Shown here piece after piece: positions 1 to 7,600 of a DNA stretch of 9,643 nucleotides. The DNA comes from GCA-003244245 sp050699655. Its GTDB lineage: Bacteria; Actinomycetota; Actinomycetes; Mycobacteriales; Pseudonocardiaceae. Made by a program: the position numbers and the translations under genes. The notes beneath the pieces are model-generated. The model ran no database searches, was not told the DNA's origin, and was given only the letters and a program-made list of their open reading frames with translations. Numbering within the stretch: position 1 is the stretch's first letter; each line of letters starts with the position of its first letter. The stretch lies in NCBI GenBank assembly GCA_050699655.1, contig JBOHFJ010000188.1, positions 1 through 9,643 on the forward strand. The letters run 5' to 3'.

Positions 1-4
1 GCCC

Positions 5-581
5 CTACCGCGACCGTTGGTAAAGCTGTTCGACTTCGTTCCAGAGGGCGCGGGGGCCGGTCTCGGTGGCGAGGAAAGCGCCGTTGTCGGTGGTGTCCAG
101 GCGTGCGGTGGACCCGGCGTTATCCGAGATGGTGAGGTCCTCCAACGCCGGTCTGTGTTGGCGGGCGGAGACATCGGGGAGGGCGACGGTCAGCAGGAAC
201 CGCGGGTGATCTTTGCAGAAAGTCTGGAGTGATCCCAATTCAGTGGCGCGGGGGTCGCGCCGGATACCGGGTGATGGTGTGGTGGGCTTGTCCTGCGGGT
301 TGGTGTCTCGGAGGGGCATGAAGAACTCGTCGGGTGCGAGGAACCGGCCGCTGGCGTGAGCTGGGCCGGTGACATCGAGTGCGAGGAGGCCGCTAGCCAG
401 GAAACTCCCGCTAGCCGCGCAGGCGGCCTTCGCCCACGTCGACAACCACTCAGACCGCGCAGGCGCTGATCAGCGCATACTCGTTGCGCCACGGCGGCTG
501 GCCGATGCCTTCGGTGTGGCACTCCACTCCGGCGGCCCCGTCGCCGCGATCGTGACCATCAGCCACGACGGCACTGGTCAT
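5..581 (-). pseudogene. Frameshifted remnant resembling the C-terminal part of a protein-L-isoaspartate O-methyltransferase-like protein
   Basis: Two minus-strand frames join into one protein. The first opens at ATG 579-581 and runs 43 residues (includes VVADG, QPPWRNEYALISACAV) to a TGA at 450-452. The second continues to a TAG at 5-7. Omitting the one base opposite position 452 joins ISACAV directly to EWLSTW, so a +1 insertion is the simplest explanation. The joined product is about 190 residues. VVADG, then ALISACAVEWL, then GLLALDV, SGRFLAPDEFFMPLRD and finally GPRALWNEVEQLYQ match, from memory, the order of segments after the AdoMet site in the actinobacterial isoaspartyl methyltransferase-like (FxLD-type) family. 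The N-terminal glycine-rich AdoMet motif is absent, a stop sits just upstream at 585-587, no good ribosome binding site precedes the ATG, and the C-terminus stops where relatives seem to continue. I therefore call it non-functional. The family assignment is uncertain; the frameshift reading is firmer. Confidence 0.5.
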
Positions 582-593
582 CCGTCACGTTGA

Positions 594-851
594 CGGCGAA
601 TCAGCCGCCAACGGGCCTCCGCTGCGGTGACCACCGGCTACCTTGATGACTGGTTCATCAATGAACCCCATGAGCACCACCGCATCAATGTGCCGCTCAC
701 GCAGCTGCGCGCTGCTCACCACAAAATGCTGCGGCGGATCACCTCGACGAAACCGGTTATCGAATTCAGTGTCGGCACCGACACACTGCAGGCTCTGCGG
801 GCCATCCCTGACCTGCCCGAATCGTCCGATCAGGCAGAACCGGCACGATGA
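594..851 (+). other. Unassigned short plus-strand ORF, possibly a gene fragment
   Basis: This frame opens after a TGA at 591-593 and ends with TGA at 849-851. From a GTG at 627 it gives 74 residues, with stretches such as DDWFINEPHEHHRINV and KPVIEFSVG that look more protein-like than the other frames. Third codon positions are only about 70% G/C, well below ppc and smc, and no ribosome binding site precedes the GTG. Its end overlaps the 3' end of the Nudix gene on the other strand by 22 bases. I do not recognise the product. It may be a fragment of a lost gene or chance. Nothing better explains bases 585-829. Confidence 0.2.
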
Positions 852-1261
852 CGCAGTCGGTGATCCAGTTCCCATAACGCGGTGCGGTTGGAATCCCACT
901 TCACCGCCTTAGATGCCTGATCAAAGCTGAACCAGTCGTACTCGGTGTGCTCATCGGACAAACCAAGCTCCGCGCTCTCGACGCCCGCGCCGAAGGCGTA
1001 CTCCGGGATCACCAGCGCCTCCGGGCCCCAAGTGAATTTACCCGTCACCGCCACCACCGGCACCGTCACCCGAGCATCCAACACCACGAACACGGCGTCA
1101 TCGCCCACACCAGCCTCCTCACGGGCCTCCCGACGGGCTGCCCCCTGCCAGTAGCCCGCGTCCTGACGCCGCAACAACGCGTAGACGAAGCCATCTCCCT
1201 CAAGACGGAACGGGAAAACCACAACCTGAAACGCCGCACGACTGGTGTCGATCTCAGTCAC
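830..1261 (-). CDS. Nudix hydrolase with a deletion in the Nudix box
   Basis: This encodes 143 residues from a GTG at 1259-1261 to TGA at 830-832. Nudix enzymes hydrolyse nucleoside diphosphates linked to another group, using Mg ions held by the Nudix box GX5EX7REUXEEXGU. The second half of the box is clear as REAREEAGV (residues 44-52), with the metal-binding glutamates at 48 and 49. The first half is missing: residue 40 (G) of GYWQG runs straight into AARRE, where relatives with this YWQ start normally carry a GGGEDGETP-like loop of about a dozen residues. The N-terminal strand SRAAFQVVVFPFR and C-terminal LSDEHTEYDWFSFDQA and KWDSNRTALWEL are typical of the NudB-like/dNTP pyrophosphatase group. 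The frame is intact, so the change is an in-frame deletion, but activity is doubtful. The gene lies 65 bp downstream of ppc on the same strand. Only GGGAAG, immediately before the GTG, resembles a ribosome binding site. Substrate is not predictable. Confidence 0.75.
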   Translation of the reverse strand: MTEIDTSRAAFQVVVFPFRLEGDGFVYALLRRQDAGYWQGAARREAREEAGVGDDAVFVVLDARVTVPVVAVTGKFTWGPEALVIPEYAFGAGVESAELGLSDEHTEYDWFSFDQASKAVKWDSNRTALWELDHRLRHRAGSA

Positions 1262-1275
1262 CTTCCCAGGATAGG

Positions 1276-1314
1276 GCTCAGGCCCGCCACGCCATCCCCG
1301 ATGCGAGCCTGAGC
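1276..1314 (-). other. Inverted repeat between ppc and the Nudix gene
   Basis: GCTCAGGC at 1276-1283 is perfectly complementary to GCCTGAGC at 1307-1314, with a 23-nt spacer. It lies just after the ppc stop, so it could be a weak terminator or processing site on the ppc transcript. The long loop and lack of a T-run make either role uncertain. Confidence 0.3.
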
Positions 1315-1326
1315 AGTCCGTGTCGC

Positions 1327-4137
1327 TCAGCCGGTGTTGCGCATGCCGGCGGCGATCCCGTTGACGGTTCGCAGCAGGGCACGGCGCAGATCCGGGTCGG
1401 GCTCCTCCACCTCGCGACTGCGGGCCAGCAGCGCCACCTGGAGGTGGTGCAGTGGCCCCAGATAGGAGTCCCGCACCTGCAGGGTGTGGCGCAGCAGGTG
1501 GTGCCGAGCCAGCAGGGTCGAGCCGCCGGTCAGCCGCAGCACCTCGCGCTTGGTCAGGTCATACTCGGCGACGATGGGGTCGAACAGCGGCTGCAGACGG
1601 GGCTCGACGAGGACCGAGACGTAGGACTCCGCGATCTTCAGGTCGGTCTTGGCCAGCGTCATTTCGACGTTGCCGAGCAGGTTGGTGAAAAACGCCCAGT
1701 CCCGCAGCTCTTCGAGCACCGGCCCGAGCCCGGCCTCCCGGGCGGCCCGCAGGCCGCTGCCGAGGCCGTACCAGCCGGGCACGACCATCCGGGTCTGGGT
1801 CCAGCCGAACACCCAGGGGATCGCCCGCAGCCCGTCCAGCGTGGTCTTTCCGCTGCCCGGTCGCCGTGCCGGTCGGGACCCGACATTGAGCCAGCCCAGC
1901 TCGTCCACCGGGGTGGCGGCGGAGAAAAACTCGCTGAGCCCGGGAAGGCTGACGAAGTCGCGATAGGCCGCGTGGGCGGCTCCGCTCACCACGTCCATCG
2001 TCTCGTCCCACTGGGCCAGCACCTCCGACGACACCCGCGAGGTCTGGTGCAGCAGCGTGCTCTCCAGCACCGCGGCGAGGAGGATCTCCAGGTGGTCGTG
2101 GGCCAGCGCGCTCAGCGAGTATCTGTCGGAGATGACCTCGCCTTGTTCGGTCACCTTCAGCGTCGCGTCGACCGCGCCGTACGGCGAGGCGGCCACCGCC
2201 TCCCCCGCCGGGCCGCCACCCCGGCCGACCGACCCACCTCGGCCGTGGAACAGGCGCAACCGGACCTGGTGCGCGGCGGCGGTGTCACGCAGCTGGCGCT
2301 GTGCCAGCTGGATCTCCCAGCGCGAGGTGGTGATCCCGGCGTCCTTGTTGGAGTCGGAGTACCCGAGCATCACCTCCTGCAGATCCCCCCGGGCGCGGAC
2401 CAACCGTCGGTAGCCGGGATCGGCCAGCATCTCCTCGAGCAGTTCTCCAGCACGGCGTAGCTCGGTGGTCGTCTCGAACAACGGCACAAGATCCACGGTG
2501 CAGGTGCACCCACCGGCCGCTGGGCTCCCCGGTGGAGCCAGCGCGACTAGACCGGCTTCCCGGGCCAGTACCGCGGCGGCCAGCACGTCATCCACGCCCT
2601 TCGACATCGAGACGATGTACGTGCTGGCGGCCGGCTCACCGAAGGTTTGCTGGGCGGACCGGATCGCGTCGAAGACAGCGAGCACGTCCGCCGCCGCCGC
2701 TGGCAGCTGCCCGGACCGGGCGCTCAGCGGTCGCCGTCCGGTCAGTTCGTGGGACAGCAGCGCCGACCGCTGCGCACGATCGAGCTCGGCGTAGGGCACC
2801 GCGAGCTCACCGAGTGGGTCGTACAGGGCCGCGAGGGCGGCGTGCAGCGCCTCGGCGTGCTCCCGCACGTCCAGCGCCGCGAGGTGCAGGCCCAGCGCTC
2901 GGGCACTGCGCAGCGCCCTGGCCAGGGTGCCCTCGGCGATGCGTTCGCCGAGATGCCCGCGCAGCGAGGCGTCCATCAGCTCCAGGTCGGCGACGTAGGA
3001 TTGGGCCCCCAGATAGTCCCGGCCCGCCTGGTGGGTGGCGCCGTCGCGAATCCGCCGTCTGGTTCGGGTCAGCCGGGCGTGGATGTAGGAACACTTCAGC
3101 CGGTAGGGCTCGTCGACGTTGAGCCGGATGTAGCGGTCATGGACCTCGGGCAGCAGGCGCCGGTCATGGGCGAGGCTGCGCCGCAGTCCCTCGGAGACGC
3201 CGACCACCCGGGTGGACACGCTCAGCTCCTGGACGAGCCGCTCGATCAGCGCCAGCTGGATGGTCAGCGCCCGGTCCGCGTAGAGCGCCGTGACGTCGAG
3301 GGTGACCTGCGGTGTGACGTTGGGGTTACCGTCACGGTCCCCCCCGACCCAGCAACCGAGCACCACCGGGCGGGACTCTGGCGGCAGCGCGAACCCGGCG
3401 CGGGCCAGCTCGTCCTCGAAGTCTTCCAGCAGGTCTGGCACCGCGTGGGTACCGAGCCGCTCGAGGTAGTAGGCGACCGCGCGGGCCTCGTCGAGCACCG
3501 TCGGCTTGCCGGGCCGGATCTCGTCTGTCTGCCAGAGCAGATCGACCAGCCGCCCGAGCCGCCGTCGTGACTGCTCCTCCGGCAGGTCCTGGTCCAGGAC
3601 ATCGGCCACTTGGCGCAGGATGCCCTGCACTGTCGTGCGGGACGCCTCGGTCGGGTGCGCGGTGAACACCGGCCGCAGCTCCATCCGCGCTAACACCGCC
3701 GCCACCTCGGCCCGGTCGACGTCCCGGGCCAGCCGGTCCACCACCGCGCGCAGCGGTCCGACCCGCCCGCCGAGCTGGGCACGCTGCTCGCGCGAGCGGT
3801 GCAGCTGCTCGGCCACGTTGGCGAGCTGAAAGTAAGCCGAGAACCCCCGAGCGAGCTGCACGGCCGTGCCGACATCCAGCGTGGACAGCAACAACCTGAT
3901 CTCCGCGCTGCCCTCCAACAGAGTCGCCCGGGCCAGCCCTCGCACCTGTTCCACCAGCTTGAGCAGTTCCTCGCCGCCGTGGCGGAGCAAGGTCTCACCG
4001 AGCAGCGTCGACAGCAAGCGGATGTCGGCTCGCAGCGCGTGGTGCTGCGACTCCGAGATGACCCCGGTGTGGGCGGCCACCGAGTCCAGCCGCTTGCCCT
4101 GTTCGGCACTCGCGTCGTGTCGGGCTGACAACGTCAT
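1327..4137 (-). CDS. ppc: Phosphoenolpyruvate carboxylase
   Basis: This cytosolic enzyme adds bicarbonate to phosphoenolpyruvate, giving oxaloacetate to refill the TCA cycle and supply the aspartate family. The 936-residue product is full length (E. coli 883) with a somewhat longer N-terminus. Visible motifs are FTAHPTEASR (159-168, catalytic His161), GGDRDGNPNVT (265-275), DVREHAEAL (423-431), GYSDSNKDAG (592-601, PEP/metal region with Lys598), the mobile loop FHGRGGSVGRGGG (630-642) and GSRPARR (753-759). The C-terminus GIAAGMRNTG is identical to that of the E. coli enzyme. Lys830, Arg889 and Asn934 line up with E. coli Lys773, Arg832 and Asn881, which bind the inhibitor aspartate, so feedback inhibition by aspartate/malate is likely. 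The ATG at 4135-4137 has a GAGG (4145-4148) seven bases upstream. The gene diverges from the small secreted-protein gene and is followed on the same strand by the Nudix gene. Confidence 0.98.
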   Translation of the reverse strand: MTLSARHDASAEQGKRLDSVAAHTGVISESQHHALRADIRLLSTLLGETLLRHGGEELLKLVEQVRGLARATLLEGSAEIRLLLSTLDVGTAVQLARGFSAYFQLANVAEQLHRSREQRAQLGGRVGPLRAVVDRLARDVDRAEVAAVLARMELRPVFTAHPTEASRTTVQGILRQVADVLDQDLPEEQSRRRLGRLVDLLWQTDEIRPGKPTVLDEARAVAYYLERLGTHAVPDLLEDFEDELARAGFALPPESRPVVLGCWVGGDRDGNPNVTPQVTLDVTALYADRALTIQLALIERLVQELSVSTRVVGVSEGLRRSLAHDRRLLPEVHDRYIRLNVDEPYRLKCSYIHARLTRTRRRIRDGATHQAGRDYLGAQSYVADLELMDASLRGHLGERIAEGTLARALRSARALGLHLAALDVREHAEALHAALAALYDPLGELAVPYAELDRAQRSALLSHELTGRRPLSARSGQLPAAAADVLAVFDAIRSAQQTFGEPAASTYIVSMSKGVDDVLAAAVLAREAGLVALAPPGSPAAGGCTCTVDLVPLFETTTELRRAGELLEEMLADPGYRRLVRARGDLQEVMLGYSDSNKDAGITTSRWEIQLAQRQLRDTAAAHQVRLRLFHGRGGSVGRGGGPAGEAVAASPYGAVDATLKVTEQGEVISDRYSLSALAHDHLEILLAAVLESTLLHQTSRVSSEVLAQWDETMDVVSGAAHAAYRDFVSLPGLSEFFSAATPVDELGWLNVGSRPARRPGSGKTTLDGLRAIPWVFGWTQTRMVVPGWYGLGSGLRAAREAGLGPVLEELRDWAFFTNLLGNVEMTLAKTDLKIAESYVSVLVEPRLQPLFDPIVAEYDLTKREVLRLTGGSTLLARHHLLRHTLQVRDSYLGPLHHLQVALLARSREVEEPDPDLRRALLRTVNGIAAGMRNTG

Positions 4138-4215
4138 CGCTCTCCCTCATCCAACGCCGTCGATCGTCACACGCGCGGCCGACAACCCCAAACGCAGCGC
4201 CACAAGCTTTTCCCA

Positions 4216-4246
4216 CTGTTAACAGCTTTCAGCTAACTCCCAGCTA
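4216..4246. promoter_or_regulatory. Palindrome and CAGCT repeats in the ppc divergent intergenic region
   Basis: The 183 bp between ppc and the divergent secreted-protein gene are more A/T-rich than the flanks. They contain a perfect 10-bp palindrome CTGTTAACAG (4216-4225), overlapping the first of three CAGCT copies (4223-4227, 4230-4234, 4241-4245). The last two extend to CAGCTA and start 11 bp apart, about one helical turn. A further 8-bp palindrome GAGCGCTC lies at 4248-4255. The arrangement could hold a regulator binding site acting on either gene; this is inference from repeat geometry only. Confidence 0.3.
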
Positions 4247-4266
4247 CGAGCGCTCAACGTGGGTGC

Positions 4267-4294
4267 TTGATCGGGCGTCTACCTGACATAAGTT
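4267..4294 (+). promoter_or_regulatory. Candidate sigma-70-type promoter for the secreted protein gene
   Basis: TTGATC (4267-4272) resembles a -35 box and TAAGTT (4289-4294) a -10 box, with a 16-bp spacer. Transcription would start near 4301, leaving a short leader that contains the strong ribosome binding site GAGGAGGG (4306-4313). The -10 match is partial. Confidence 0.35.
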
Positions 4295-4320
4295 GTTCAC
4301 CGATCGAGGAGGGTTGCTTC

Positions 4321-4599
4321 ATGGCACCAACGATCATCAGGCATGGCGCGGCGGTCATGCTGGCCGCTGGAGCTCTTGCGGCCGGCGCCGGCACCGCGTC
4401 CGCGGCCACGCTGACCGCGGCCCCGCAGGAGGCACAGATCGCCGCGGCTCACCCCGCCGGGTTCCACGGGGATTTCTGCGACGACTTCCACCACCGGGGC
4501 GACGGGCACTGCCGGGGTGACCGGTGGACCTGGGATCGGGACCATCACTGCTGGAAGCACGACCGCTGGGACGGTCACCGCTGGAACCACCGGGGCTAG
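4321..4599 (+). CDS. Small secreted His/Asp/Trp-rich protein
   Basis: I do not recognise this 92-residue protein. The ATG at 4321 has a near-perfect ribosome binding site, GAGGAGGG at 4306-4313, seven bases upstream, which makes the upstream in-frame starts unlikely. Residues 1-28 form a Sec-type signal peptide: a short basic start (Arg7, His8), an Ala/Leu/Gly-rich core and the cleavage motif ASA at 26-28. The mature part of about 64 residues has roughly 10 His, 9 Asp, 7 Arg and 5 Trp, plus three Cys (53, 64, 77). The tail repeats a Trp-Asp/His-Arg theme (DRWTWDRD, HDRWDGHRWNH). Such a tail could bind divalent metals or stick to the cell surface, but no known domain is visible. The odd number of Cys allows one disulfide plus a free thiol or a dimer. 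It diverges from ppc and converges on smc, with a strong terminator 9 bases after the stop, so it is a single-gene unit. Confidence 0.85.
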   Translation: MAPTIIRHGAAVMLAAGALAAGAGTASAATLTAAPQEAQIAAAHPAGFHGDFCDDFHHRGDGHCRGDRWTWDRDHHCWKHDRWDGHRWNHRG

Positions 4600-4608
4600 T
4601 CAGCCGGT

Positions 4609-4644
4609 CGTGGCGCCTACTACTCGGGGGTAGTAGGCGCCACG
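4609..4644. terminator. Perfect 15-bp hairpin between convergent genes
   Basis: Bases 4609-4623 and 4630-4644 are perfect reverse complements (arm begins CGTGGCGCC) around a 6-nt loop, TCGGGG. The hairpin starts 9 bases after the stop of the plus-strand secreted-protein gene and 3 bases after the smc stop on the minus strand. It should therefore act in both directions. There is no T-run on either side, which is common for actinobacterial terminators. Confidence 0.85.
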
Positions 4645-4647
4645 GCG

Positions 4648-7600
4648 TTAGGCGGAGTCGGGGGCGCCGCGCAGTCGCTGGGAGATCACCGTGGTGATGC
4701 CGTCGCCGCGCATGCTGACCCCGTACAGCGCGTCGGCGACCTCCATCGTCGCCTTCTGGTGCGTGATCACGATCAGTTGCGAGCGGTCCCGCAGCAGCTC
4801 GAACAGCGCGATCAGGCGGTTGAGGTTGGTCTCGTCCAGCGCCGCTTCCACCTCGTCGAGCACGTAGAACGGCGAGGGACGGGCCCGGAAGATCGCGACC
4901 AGCATGGCCACGGCGGTCAGTGACTTCTCCCCACCGGAGAGCAGTGACAGGCGCTTGACCTTCTTGCCGGGCGGGCGGGCCTCGACCTCGATGCCGGTGG
5001 TGAGCATGTCGTCGGGCTCGGTGAGCAGCAGCTTGCCCTCCCCACCGGGAAACAGCGTGGCGAAAACCGTCTCGAACTCGCGCGCCACGTCGTGGAAGGC
5101 CTCGGTGAAGACCTGGAGGATCTTCTCGTCGACTTCGGCGATGACGGTGAGCAGGTCGCGTCGGGTGGCCTTGAGGTCTTCCAGCTGGGTGGACAGGAAC
5201 TTGTCCCGCTCGGCAAGCGCGGCGAACTCCTCCAACGCCAGCGGGTTGACCTTGCCGAGCAGGGTCAGATCACGCTCGGCGCGCTGGGCGCGGCGGGTCT
5301 GCACAGCCCGGTCGTAGGGAGCTGGCTGTGGCTCGGTGACCCGCTCACCGCGTTCCAGCGCCACCTCGTGCTCAGCGACCTCGATCGCTGCGGGTGGCAC
5401 CGGCACGGCGGGCCCGTACTCCGCGATGAGGTCATCCAGACCGATGCCGAAGTCCTCGGCGATCTTGGTCTCGAGCTGCTCGATGCGCAGCCGCTGCGCG
5501 GCCCGCGCCAGCTCGTCGCGGTGCACCGCGTCGGTGAGCTTGTCCAGTTCGCCAGCGAGCTGGCGAACCCGGTCCCGAACCCGCGCCAGATCCCGCTCCC
5601 GCCCTACCCGCTCGGCGACGACCTCATCTCGCTCCGCCGCGGCCCGCCGCAGTGACACCTCGATGCGGCTGCCCGCGAACTCCCCGGCCCGCTGCACCTG
5701 CGCGGCCACCTCGGCGCCACGCTGTCGGGCGGCCGCCGCGACGGCGGCCCGCTGCCGGGCTACCCGCTCCGTCTGGGCAATTCGGCGCAGCCCGTCGGCC
5801 CGGCCGGCCAGCGCTCGGGCGCGCTCCTCGGCGGTGCGCAACGCCAGCCGCGCCTCGACCTCTTGGCCGCGGGCGGTGCTCAGCGCCGCGAGCGCTTCGT
5901 CTCGTTCAGCGGTGTCCGGTTCGGTGTCGACGGACTCGTCTTCGGCCAGCCGTAACCGCTCCTCCAGCTCAGCCAGGCTGCTGAGCGCGCCGGCTCGCCG
6001 GGTTTGGATCGCCACGCGCTGGCCGTGCAGTCGGTCGGCCTCACCGGATGCGGAACGGGCCGCCTGGCCCAGGCGCGCGAGCTGCTCGGCGACCGCGGCG
6101 AGTTGCGCGTCCGACTCGTGCAAAGCGGCCAGGGTGTTGTCGATGTCCTCGGCGCGGTCGGTTTCCTCGGCGCTGGCTCCGTCGAGCTGGGCGGCTAGCC
6201 GCCGCATGCGCGTCTCCGATTCCGCCAACCGGGACTGCGCGTCATCGACGGCGGCCTGCACCTCGATGACGCTCAGACCGCCGCCGGATCCACCATGCGC
6301 CCAATCCGCGCCGAGCAATTCACCGTCGACGGTCACCGTGCGCAGGGTGGGCGCCGCGGTGACCAGCGCCCGGGCCGCGTCCAGATCCTGGACCACCGCG
6401 GTGCGTTCCAGCAGCCGGCCCACCGCGGGGCGCAGCGCCTCCGGCGCCTGGAGGAGATCCACCGCCCACCGCGCACCGGCCGGCAGTTCCGGCCAGCTCG
6501 AGCGGTCCACCGTGGCCGGTGCACCGCCGACGAGCAGTCCGGCGCGGCCAGCGTCCCGCGCCCGCAACAGGGACAGCGCGGTGGCCGCGACGTCCACATC
6601 GGTCACCACCAGCGCATCCGCCGCGCCGCCCAGGGCGGCCGCCACGGCGGCCTGGGCGCCGGGGTCCACGGTGAGCAGCGCGGCAACCGTGCCCAGTACA
6701 CCGGGCAACCCGGCGGCCAGCAACGGCTCCGAACCATCCTTGCGGGCCAGGCCGATCGACAGCGCCTCCACCCGGGCTCGCCAGGAGGCCCGCTGCCGCT
6801 CGGCGTCCCGGTGTGCCGCGACGAGCTCGGCGCCGCGCTGCGCGGCGATGGCATGCGCGGCCAACGCCGCCTCATGTCGCTCGTCGAGCTCGGCTTCGCC
6901 GGCATGCAAGGCAGTGAGCTTGTGCGTCAGCTCGTCGAATTCTCGCTGCGCGGCCCGGGCCCGCTCGGTGGCCTGCTCCAGCGCGCTGGAGCACCGCTCG
7001 GTCTCCTCCTCGGTAGCGCCCGAGGTGGACCGAAGCGCCTCGACCTGGCCGGCGAGCCGGGCCAGCCCCTCCCGCCGATCGGCGGCGGCGCGGATTACCG
7101 CCAAGTGCGCCCGCTCGGCATCGGTGACGGCCCGCTCCAGCTCGACGCGCCGGTCCAGGGCATCGGACAGCACCGCGCTGGCCTGTTCCACCACCGCGCA
7201 CAGTTCCGCTTCGGTGGCCTGCGCGGCCTGCGCCTCGCGCTCCAGCTCGTCCGGGTCCCGACCCGGGCTGTGCCGCTCGGTGGGGGCGGACAGGTGCCGG
7301 ACCCGCTGCGTCGCCAGTTGCACCGTGCCCCGCAACCGCTCCGCCAGCGCGGAGAGCTGATACCAGGTGTCCTGTGCCGCCGCCAGCCGCGGTGCGGTGG
7401 CGTCGAGCTGTTCCTCCAGATCGGCCTGCTCGGCGTGGGCCGCGTCCAGCGCGCTGTCCACCTCGGTCCGACGGGCCTTGGCCGCGGCCTCGTCAGCCTC
7501 GTCCCGGGCGAACTCCGCACGCAGAGCGACCAGGTCGTCAGCGTGCAGGCGCAGCCGGGCGTCACGCAGATCGGCCTGCACGGCCTGCGCCCGCCGGGCG

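Noticed and set aside
369..593. Plus-strand frame in line with the 594-851 ORF, separated by one TGA
   Set aside because: It overlaps the methyltransferase-like remnant, whose minus-strand reading has recognisable motif order, so joining the two plus-strand frames is not justified.
1444..3570. Plus-strand open frames of 338 and 307 residues opposite ppc
   Set aside because: They are antisense shadows of a complete PEP carboxylase and show no domain-like sequence.
4267..4320. Earlier in-frame start for the secreted protein
   Set aside because: The GAGGAGGG at 4306-4313 and the signal peptide both point to the ATG at 4321, and the upstream piece overlaps the likely promoter.
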